Of a stretch of DNA of 10,985 nucleotides, positions 6,216-10,985 are shown one piece after another (position 1 is the first letter of the stretch; every line of letters begins with the position of its first letter). Origin of the DNA: an uncultured Lachnospiraceae bacterium (lineage in GTDB: Bacteria; Bacillota; Clostridia; Lachnospirales; Lachnospiraceae); assembly GCA_910577655.1 (NCBI GenBank), contig CAJTOW010000068.1, forward strand, positions 12,670 to 23,654, in the 5' to 3' direction. Position numbers and translations under genes: made by a program. A model generated the notes under the pieces. That model did not search any database. It was not told the origin of the DNA and saw nothing but the letters and a program-made list of their open reading frames with translations.

Positions 6216-6320
6216 AGAGCGTGTCTGAAAATTCATTCCCGGCATCTCCACAATGGACGCCTTCGGTGTCCCACAAACTGTGACGCACATCTGCCAGAAA
6301 GCAATTTTCAGACACGCTCT
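6216..6320. mobile_element. MITE-like element with 18-bp perfect terminal inverted repeats
   Basis: AGAGCGTGTCTGAAAATT (6216-6233) is exactly complementary to AATTTTCAGACACGCTCT (6303-6320). The 105-bp element contains no gene. The arms continue imperfectly inward (TTCATTCCCGGCATC against the complement of GCCAGAAAGC). The flanking bases show no obvious target duplication. It lies between the response regulator and the CapA gene. The long exact arms around a short non-coding core are typical of non-autonomous transposons; which transposase family would mobilise it cannot be told from the window. Confidence 0.75.
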
Positions 6321-6348
6321 GGGATCTGGTCGTTACCAGCAACAGTCA

Positions 6349-6378
6349 GGACAAGAAGATATCCCCGTGAACAGTAAC
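6349..6378 (-). repeat. Repeat of the GTTACTGTTCAC family (site C)
   Basis: Read on the minus strand it starts GTTACTGTTCACGGGG and continues to ATCTTCTTGTCC. It matches the start of site B (GTAACAGTTCAGACGGG...ATCTTCTTGCCC) with the same order and spacing to within one base. It begins 3 nt after the CapA stop codon. A further minus-strand match, GTTGCTGGTAACG, lies downstream and may be the eroded other arm. Confidence 0.65.
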
Positions 6379-6380
6379 AA

Positions 6381-7688
6381 TTATTCCGTACACACTACAT
6401 TTCCTTCTCCATCATAGGTTACATCAAAGGAAATCCCATCCAGATATTTATAAAATTCCTCCAGGGTCCCCTGCTCTTCGTGCCTGCGTGTGAAACCGGC
6501 AGCCGAAGTTCCCGGAAGCACCTGCAGCTCCAGCTCCCCATTCCGGGCATTGGCCGGTATAGTCACTTTCAGCAGCATAGTCCGTGGTATGGAGCTTCCA
6601 AAGACAAAATTCCCCAGGCTGTATACCACCGGCTTCCCCTCATAATACTCGATTCCCTGAAGCACATGGGGATGTGCTCCGATCACCAGGTCTGCTCCTG
6701 CGTCTATATACTGACGCCCCAGAGTCCTCTGGTATTCCTGGGGCATCTCATCCCGCTCGATCCCCCAGTGGACATACACGATCACATAGTCGTGATTCTC
6801 CTTCAGCTGCCGGATCCGCTCCAGAAGCACAGCCGGGTCGTAGGTTGCCAGCATCCCCGGATGCCCGTTTCCCGCCGCCCAGCTGCTGACCGGGATCACA
6901 CGGGTGGCCCCGATCATGGCAATCCGTTTCCCGGACAATTCCACACTGATCTCCCTGCCGGCTGACTCCAGATCTTCCCCGGCCCCGGTGTGCAGGATCC
7001 CGACCCCATCCAGAACCGTGCAGGAATCCAGCAATGCAACCTGCCCGAAATCCAGGGCATGGTTATTGGCCAGAGTCACCCCATTGATCCCCATCTCTCT
7101 AAAGATCTCCACCCGCTCCGGCGGAAGCCGGAAGGTAAACTGCTTGTCCGGTGCCTGACTTCCCCGGCTGCTAAAGGGAAACTCCTGGTTCACCATGAAG
7201 AAATCCGCCTTATGGATCTCCTCCCGGTACCCCTCATCCAGCACCCCGCTGATCCCTCCTGCCGTCTCCCAGGCTCTCAGCACATGGTCGGACAGGTAGA
7301 CATCCCCGGCAAACAACAGCGTGATATCCCCGCTTTCATCCCTGGTGCCCCTTCCGGCCTCCAAAGAGCCGTCCGGCCCTATGGCCTCGTGATCCTTTCT
7401 TTCTCCGTCAACGTCTACTGATGGCTCCCCGATCTGGATCTCCACCTTGTCTCCGGATGTTCCCACGGTTTCAGAACTGCCAGCATTCTCTGCCATATTT
7501 CCCATATCCTGGCCGTCGGCATCTCCTGCGGGGTTCCCTTTTGCACTATCCTCGCCTGCACTGTCGCTGACACCAGAAGCCTGTTTTGTTCCCTGCCCCG
7601 AAAGCTCGATCCTCTCATATCCATCCCCGCCGCAGCCGGCAAGCGCCACTGCTGCCATACACACAAACAATAGAATCCTCTTTCTCAT
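6381..7688 (-). CDS. CapA-family (PGA_cap) lipoprotein, metallophosphatase-like fold
   Basis: The 435-residue protein begins with a lipoprotein signal (MRKRILLFVCMAAVALAGC) with lipobox LAGC and lipidated Cys19, so it should be anchored outside the membrane. A low-complexity Gly/Ser/Asp/Glu linker covers about residues 20-118. The CapA domain follows: ITLLFAGDVYLSD (GD at 128-129), FMVNQEFPF, LANNHALDFG (Asn208-Asn209-His210), VHWGIE (His307), GAHPHVLQG (His339, His341) and VYSLGNFVFG (Asn360). This motif set is that of the CapA/PgsA family, related to calcineurin-like phosphatases. CapA itself is needed for poly-gamma-glutamate capsule in Bacillus, but no capB or capC neighbour is present, so the role here may be another envelope function. 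ATG 7688 has AGGTGG seven bases upstream; an upstream in-frame start at 7724 would bury the signal peptide. The gene is bracketed by sites C and F. Confidence 0.92.
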   Translation of the reverse strand: MRKRILLFVCMAAVALAGCGGDGYERIELSGQGTKQASGVSDSAGEDSAKGNPAGDADGQDMGNMAENAGSSETVGTSGDKVEIQIGEPSVDVDGERKDHEAIGPDGSLEAGRGTRDESGDITLLFAGDVYLSDHVLRAWETAGGISGVLDEGYREEIHKADFFMVNQEFPFSSRGSQAPDKQFTFRLPPERVEIFREMGINGVTLANNHALDFGQVALLDSCTVLDGVGILHTGAGEDLESAGREISVELSGKRIAMIGATRVIPVSSWAAGNGHPGMLATYDPAVLLERIRQLKENHDYVIVYVHWGIERDEMPQEYQRTLGRQYIDAGADLVIGAHPHVLQGIEYYEGKPVVYSLGNFVFGSSIPRTMLLKVTIPANARNGELELQVLPGTSAAGFTRRHEEQGTLEEFYKYLDGISFDVTYDGEGNVVCTE

Positions 7689-7741
7689 TTTATATCCACC
7701 TCTGCCCTTTTTACATACCTGCAAACTCTAATCTTCCAATG

Positions 7742-7771
7742 GTTACTGTTCACATGTGCACCTTCCTGTCC
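7742..7771 (+). repeat. Repeat of the GTTACTGTTCAC family (site F), inverted relative to site C
   Basis: The plus strand begins GTTACTGTTCAC and ends CTTCCTGTCC. Aligned base for base with the minus-strand reading of 6349-6378 it agrees at about 23 of 30 positions without gaps. It lies about 55 bases upstream of the CapA start, so the two copies bracket that gene head to head. Confidence 0.6.
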
Positions 7772-7837
7772 AGTTTTCCACACCCCGTACACTATAACTT
7801 TTTATTGTTAATTTCCCGTTAAAAACAGCATTTTCTT

Positions 7838-7865
7838 TTGAAATCTCCATACACTCTGTTATAAT
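7838..7865 (+). promoter_or_regulatory. Sigma-A promoter of the antiporter remnant
   Basis: TTGAAA (7838-7843), 16-nt spacer, perfect TATAAT (7860-7865) on the plus strand. Initiation near 7872 gives a leader of about 60 nt to the TTG start at 7931. It faces away from capA; the gap of about 240 bp must also hold the capA promoter, which I could not place with confidence. Confidence 0.7.
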
Positions 7866-7930
7866 CTAATTTTACTGCATGCGCAAGTCATATTTTGATA
7901 ACCGCAAGGATTATATTTAGGAGGAATTTT

Positions 7931-8092
7931 TTGACGTATTTACTGCTTACCGGCTCTCTGGTCATCCTGTCCTGCATTCTCTGCAACCACCTCACCAGCC
8001 GCTTCGGCATCCCTATGCTCCTGGCCCTGGGCGCCCGCTGGTTCCCGGAGCATTACAAATTTCGCACCATTAAAAAAGGTGTATTGCAGTGA
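7931..8092 (+). pseudogene. Truncated N-terminus of a CPA-type cation/proton antiporter
   Basis: A TTG start with AGGAGG and 6-nt spacing opens a 53-residue frame: MTYLLLTGSLVILSCILCNH then LTSRFGIPMLLA. This closely resembles the first membrane segment and GIP turn of NhaP/KefB-type potassium or sodium/proton antiporters, which normally run to about 400-550 residues. After PMLLA it changes to an unrelated LGARWFPEHYKF tail and stops at TGA. The remainder of the antiporter is absent from the window. The tail could be the antiporter's own C-terminus after an internal deletion, as in the leftmost genes, or a chance frame after truncation; I do not recognise it. Promoter and ribosome site are intact, so a short single-pass membrane peptide may still be made. 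It is the only plus-strand gene start I can support. Confidence 0.65.
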
Positions 8093-8285
8093 AGTTTCTT
8101 TCTTCCTTGCGGTACACCTTAATATGTAAAACCATCCATAATTCTTTTGTTTCCCTTATTCTGTGGAGCGATATTTTCAATTTCCTCTTTCTCATTATTT
8201 ACCTCCTGATTTAACCCATTCCATTTTAACTTTCCAAATAAACCCCCATATCAGCCTTGCAGATACCACCATGAATGAAAGAGGG
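8093..8285. other. Gap after the antiporter remnant; possible small vestigial frames
   Basis: No recognisable gene. Two weak minus-strand candidates meet here. One frame ends in WVKSGGK-TAA, with GGAGG inside it, and an ATG overlapping that stop (TAATG) opens a 41-codon frame starting MRKRKLKISLHRI. A third frame reads QEVNNEKEEIENIAPQ and ends at 8119. None resembles a family I know. They may be the eroded end of a gene cut by the repeat at 8286-8393. An 8-bp pair, AAGGTGTA and TACACCTT, brackets the region just past the antiporter stop. Confidence 0.3.
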
Positions 8286-8393
8286 TTTACTTTGAGCCTC
8301 CGACGGATGCGCAGAAAATGGGAATGGAAGATGTCACTTCGTGACCCCATTTTCGCGCAGTTCAGCGCCGGAGCGCTGAACTTTCAAAGTAAA
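8286..8393. repeat. Compound palindromic element with TTTACTTTGA ends
   Basis: The outer arms TTTACTTTGA (8286-8295) and TCAAAGTAAA (8384-8393) are perfect 10-bp inverted repeats. Inside are three nested or adjacent hairpins: GCGCAGAAAATGGG (8309-8322) with CCCATTTTCGCGC (8346-8358), one base from perfect; GTCAC-TTC-GTGAC at its tip (8333-8345); and a perfect 9-bp stem GTTCAGCGC with a 4-nt loop at 8360-8381. No coding frame fits. This is either a non-autonomous mobile element or a structured RNA/REP unit. Its right edge abuts the terminator of the YxeA operon. Confidence 0.65.
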
Positions 8394-8421
8394 AACGGCA
8401 GCTTTGTTTTCCAAAGCCACC
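8391..8421 (-). terminator. Intrinsic terminator of the ABC/YxeA operon
   Basis: On the minus strand GGTGGCTTTG, loop GAAAA, CAAAGCTGCC pairs over 10 positions, two of them G-U, followed by GTTTTT. It lies about 50 nt beyond the YxeA stop. The T-run is shared with the outer arm of the adjoining palindromic element, so the element may have landed at the terminator or carried it. Confidence 0.7.
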
Positions 8422-8470
8422 GTAAAATTATTTCCAGTAATGCCAATATAGTTCCCGCCTTCCAGCAATG

Positions 8471-8860
8471 TTATTGTTTCTGATTTGCCGATGCCGCATA
8501 ATTGCTCTGCACAGCAGCAGGAAGTTCATCATATTGTACCTCTTTCCATTCAAGGACACCACGGATCGGCATTACCGTTAAACGGATAAAAGCTCCATCC
8601 TTCAATTCCCTTGATGTTCCGAATGTAATGTCTTTTCCCTTTCCATTCTCATCGTAAGAAAATAAAGTGTATGAGTAATCCATACTTCCGCTGAAGTTAA
8701 TCACGCCGCCTTTCGATTCGACCTGATCCATTTTACTGTTATCAATTTGTGAATAGTAGTATGTGCTTCCTGCTCCCGAAAGGAACCATATGCAAAAGCA
8801 GATAAAGCCTGCCATAATTACTGCAACCACCGAAAAACCTACAATCATTTTCTTTTTCAT
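8471..8860 (-). CDS. YxeA-family (DUF1093) protein
   Basis: The 129-residue protein has one N-terminal membrane segment (about residues 5-28: IVGFSVVAVIMAGFICFCIWFL) and an extracytoplasmic domain with YYYSQID, YSYTLFSYDENGKGKDITF and RLTVMPIRGVLEWKEVQYDELP. This pattern, with a small OB-like beta domain ending in a W-x-E-V segment, is that of YxeA proteins. ATG 8860 has GGAGG with 8-nt spacing; an upstream in-frame GTG at 8875 would overlap that site. It begins 15 nt after the second permease stop, so it is the last gene of the ABC operon. Bacillus subtilis yxeA likewise follows a peptide-responsive ABC operon (yxdJKLM), which supports an accessory role in antimicrobial-peptide resistance. 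Its molecular function is not established. Confidence 0.85.
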   Translation of the reverse strand: MKKKMIVGFSVVAVIMAGFICFCIWFLSGAGSTYYYSQIDNSKMDQVESKGGVINFSGSMDYSYTLFSYDENGKGKDITFGTSRELKDGAFIRLTVMPIRGVLEWKEVQYDELPAAVQSNYAASANQKQ

Positions 8861-8875
8861 TTCTATATCCTCCAC

Positions 8876-9664
8876 TTACCAGCCTTTTTTGGCTATTGCC
8901 TTTTTACGCTTTTTTGTTTTTATAACTGGTACATTTCCTTTTGCAGTAAATACAAAAACAGCAGAAATTCCCAATGCCGCAACCATACTAAGCAAACAGG
9001 TTAATACATTCCAATGTACAGCAGAATCATAACTTCGGTAACTGATTAAACCCAAACTTGCAGTAACGGGATAAATATTGGCTAACGTAGCATTTCCAGA
9101 GGCAAACATACCGCCATAACCATAAACAAAAGCAATAATTGTTCCGATCATATGTCCGTTTGGCATACGGGCGGCGAATGCAATAACAGGCATGACACCA
9201 ATATACAAAAACAAGCAGTTAAAAATAATCTGGATAAATGTCTGCAATACGGATGTTACAGAAATTCCCGGAAATCCCATCATCAAGTCAGCGATTACCG
9301 TAAATGTCGCACTTACCAGTCCAAAAAACAAAGACAGCAATGCGCATACAAGCAACTTCCCCCACAACAAGTTGCTATACGAAACAGGTATCGTCAAAAT
9401 GCTTTTCAGCGTATCGTCTTTCCCCTCCCTTGCTATGATATATCCGGCAATTAAAGCAATACACACGGGAAAAATCATGGTAACATTATTTTTGATTACC
9501 TGTTCCGTAAAGAAAGAAAATGTCCAGACTGTCCCATCCAATGCTGTTGTGGAAAAAAGCGTCAGCAGGACAGAAAGCAGCATCAGAAAAACACCTGCCC
9601 ATATCATATGATACCGCTTTAATTTCCATATTTCGGTCTTGACCATGCGAAGCATATCATTCAT
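8876..9664 (-). CDS. ABC-2 type permease, lantibiotic-immunity/bacitracin-exporter class (second subunit)
   Basis: The 262-residue membrane protein has about six hydrophobic segments, near residues 20-40, 58-80, 98-126, 136-160, 168-190 and 220-241. It shares the N-terminal pattern TEIWKLKR followed by a membrane helix, the conserved IAGYIIAREGKDDTLKSILTIPVSYSNLLWGKL coupling region, and a short basic tail (KTKKRKKAIAKK). This is the layout of NisE/NisG, MutE/MutG and BcrB-like permeases. ATG 9664 has AGGAG 5 nt upstream and overlaps the preceding permease stop by 8 nt (ATGAATGA); ATG 9655 is an alternative. With the first permease it should form the membrane channel that expels a peptide antibiotic or similar amphiphile from the membrane. 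The substrate is unknown. Confidence 0.88.
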   Translation of the reverse strand: MNDMLRMVKTEIWKLKRYHMIWAGVFLMLLSVLLTLFSTTALDGTVWTFSFFTEQVIKNNVTMIFPVCIALIAGYIIAREGKDDTLKSILTIPVSYSNLLWGKLLVCALLSLFFGLVSATFTVIADLMMGFPGISVTSVLQTFIQIIFNCLFLYIGVMPVIAFAARMPNGHMIGTIIAFVYGYGGMFASGNATLANIYPVTASLGLISYRSYDSAVHWNVLTCLLSMVAALGISAVFVFTAKGNVPVIKTKKRKKAIAKKGW

Positions 9665-10454
9665 CCCCTCTCCTTTTATACATATAATCAATCAATATAA
9701 CAGAGAGCAAAGCAATAACGGCTAAAATAATGATTGTCTGAAATGTATTCGGAATTAAATTTTCCAGCATCCCCACGCCGTCCATAGCTCTATGTGCGGT
9801 TAAATTCCCTGCACACCAAAGGGTTGTAAGCGGAATTGGCATTAACCAGCACATTGCTTTCGGCAGCGCACCAAAAGATGATTCGGCTGTCAAACTCAGG
9901 ACACTGTAAAAAACACATAATAAAACAGAAAATACATAGTTCCTGCTAAAGAAAACTACGAGAACGACTAACGGCAGCGTCCCGGCTGTAATAAAAATCC
10001 CCATTTCCAGCGCAAAAAATAATCTGTAAGCAACGCTGTTTACTTCTGCAATCATCCCACCGCACAGGATTGATATAAAAGCTGATGTCAGACTAAAAAT
10101 ACTTCCAAAAAAGAACAAGACAATTATTTTTGCCAGAATCATCTGTGTGCTCGTGACAGGGATTGTACGCAGGTTTTTAAATGTATCATTATCCCTTTCC
10201 ATAAAAAAGAGCATGGCTGCCATCACCCCAATCACGCATGGCAAAAGCAGCTCTACCCCATATCCCATGACAAATTGAAAATAATCATTGAAAATCTCTG
10301 CTTTGCTGTCGTATTGTGCTGCTGTCTGCGGCATTGTCATCATTGCTGTCAGCGGCACAGGAAACAGAAACGCTGAAAGGACAACCAGCCATATAAATTT
10401 TTTCCGCTTTAGTTTTGAAAACTCACAAATAACAAGTTTAAGCAATCCCCTCAC
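9657..10454 (-). CDS. ABC-2 type permease, lantibiotic-immunity/bacitracin-exporter class (first subunit)
   Basis: The 265-residue membrane protein has the same plan as its downstream partner: CEFSKLKRKKFIWLVVLSAF at the N-terminus, then a large loop, the helix CVIGVMAAMLFF, the coupling segment MERDNDTFKNLRTIPVTSTQMILAKI, and four further hydrophobic stretches, ending in a basic YMYKRRGDE. The two permeases are clearly paralogous in layout but diverged in sequence, as in NisE/NisG. The GTG start at 10454 lies inside the end of the ATPase gene (17-nt overlap) behind a G-rich stretch, implying translational coupling. It probably pairs with the second permease and two ATPase copies as a heteromeric exporter. 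Confidence 0.88.
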   Translation of the reverse strand: MRGLLKLVICEFSKLKRKKFIWLVVLSAFLFPVPLTAMMTMPQTAAQYDSKAEIFNDYFQFVMGYGVELLLPCVIGVMAAMLFFMERDNDTFKNLRTIPVTSTQMILAKIIVLFFFGSIFSLTSAFISILCGGMIAEVNSVAYRLFFALEMGIFITAGTLPLVVLVVFFSRNYVFSVLLCVFYSVLSLTAESSFGALPKAMCWLMPIPLTTLWCAGNLTAHRAMDGVGMLENLIPNTFQTIIILAVIALLSVILIDYMYKRRGDE

Positions 10455-10985
10455 CCCCTGTTACACGTTTGAAGTAATCTTCAAGGCTTTCTTCTAAAGT
10501 TGTGGCTTGTAATACTTCCAGGCCATTTTCTACAAAAGCAGTAACAATTTTTCCTATTGGAAAATCAAGGTTATGCACCTGTATATTGTGGTCATCCTGT
10601 ATGGTAAACTGGCTTTCATGGAAGATACGCTCTAAAATTCTTGCCGCCTGTGCCGTATCAGAAACAGCAAACCGGATATGTTTGCTGCTCTTTGCTTCCA
10701 GTTCTGCAAGACTTTCTTCTTCCAGCAATGCGCCGTGGTCAATAATGCCTATATCATCAGCCAATAATGCAATTTCAGAAAGGATATGACTGGAAATCAA
10801 AATTGTTTTTCCACGTTCATTACAAAGGTCGCGGATAAAGGAACGGACTTCTGCGATTCCAATCGGGTCAAGACCGTTAATCGGTTCGTCCAAAATCAAA
10901 AGCTCCGGGTCATGCATAATGGCAAGGGCAATCGCCAGCCGCTGTTTCATGCCAAGTGAATATTGGGAAAACAGCTTCTTATCTT
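10438..10985 (-). CDS. ABC transporter ATPase, lantibiotic-protection (NisF/MutF/BcrA-like), 5' end outside the window
   Basis: The C-terminal 182 residues are visible and the frame is still open at the window edge. Present in order are the signature region (KKLFSQYSLGMKQRL, an LSGGQ variant usual in BcrA/NisF proteins), Walker B LLILDEP, the D-loop INGLDP and the H-loop ISSH. A C-terminal regulatory-like region with KSSKHIRFAV and EESLEDYFKRVTGG follows. Walker A and the Q-loop lie beyond the edge. It powers the two overlapping permeases. The methionine at 10950 is internal (SLGM) and not a start. The operon promoter, and any linked two-component regulator such as SpaK/SpaR, would be to the right of the window. 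Confidence 0.93.
   Translation of the reverse strand, partial: DKKLFSQYSLGMKQRLAIALAIMHDPELLILDEPINGLDPIGIAEVRSFIRDLCNERGKTILISSHILSEIALLADDIGIIDHGALLEEESLAELEAKSSKHIRFAVSDTAQAARILERIFHESQFTIQDDHNIQVHNLDFPIGKIVTAFVENGLEVLQATTLEESLEDYFKRVTGGEGIA

Noticed and set aside
8163..8483. A 106-codon plus-strand frame
   Set aside because: It runs through the palindromic element and terminator and antisense to the end of the YxeA gene, with no family resemblance and no ribosome site.
1..10985. CRISPR array, tRNA or rRNA genes, integrase or transposase genes
   Set aside because: No regularly spaced direct repeats, tRNA-like cloverleaf, rRNA sequence, or recombinase motifs were seen on either strand.

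Overview
The window looks like chromosomal DNA from a Gram-positive gut anaerobe of the Lachnospiraceae type (Blautia-like). This is an inference from the character of LeuRS, the EFR1-type ferredoxin and DUF2000 remnants, strong AGGAGG ribosome sites, TTGACA/TATAAT promoters and dense small palindromic repeats. Almost every gene is on the minus strand; the one clear plus-strand gene start belongs to a broken gene.

Layout from left to right. (1) 1-1271 is a gene graveyard. It holds remnants of an EFR1-type flavodoxin/ferredoxin protein (199-486), a DUF2000 protein (552-695) and an FMN-type NAD(P)H oxidoreductase (909-1271). In at least two of the three, an intact N-terminus is joined in frame to a recognisable C-terminal part with the middle missing; two also carry in-frame stops. 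Their ribosome sites, and in one case a textbook promoter, are still visible. (2) 1309-3711 is an intact leuS with its own promoter; the broken oxidoreductase is its downstream operon partner and a terminator closes the unit. (3) 3926-6087 is a two-component system: a LytTR response regulator and a seven-segment GHKL histidine kinase, overlapping by 4 nt. (4) 6381-7688 encodes a CapA-family lipoprotein bracketed by an inverted pair of short repeats. (5) 7931-8092 is a truncated cation/proton antiporter on the plus strand with a preserved promoter. (6) 8471-10985 is the end of an operon for a lantibiotic/bacteriocin-type ABC exporter (ATPase, two permeases) plus a YxeA-family protein. Its base composition is visibly more A+T-rich than leuS or the kinase, so it may have been acquired.

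The gaps are occupied by small repeats: a family with core GTWACWGTTCA and an internal ATCTTCTTGYCC box (B, C and F; short or degenerate copies A and E), a MITE-like element with 18-bp perfect terminal inverted repeats (6216-6320), and a compound palindromic element (8286-8393). Repeat B supplies the stop codon of the histidine kinase.

Functionally, the ABC/YxeA operon probably protects against a cell-envelope peptide, the LytTR pair probably senses an extracellular signal, and CapA acts outside the membrane. Nothing in the window proves these three are linked. I did not find a clearly new multi-gene system. The most unusual signals are the run of middle-deleted genes and the repeat family threaded through gene ends.
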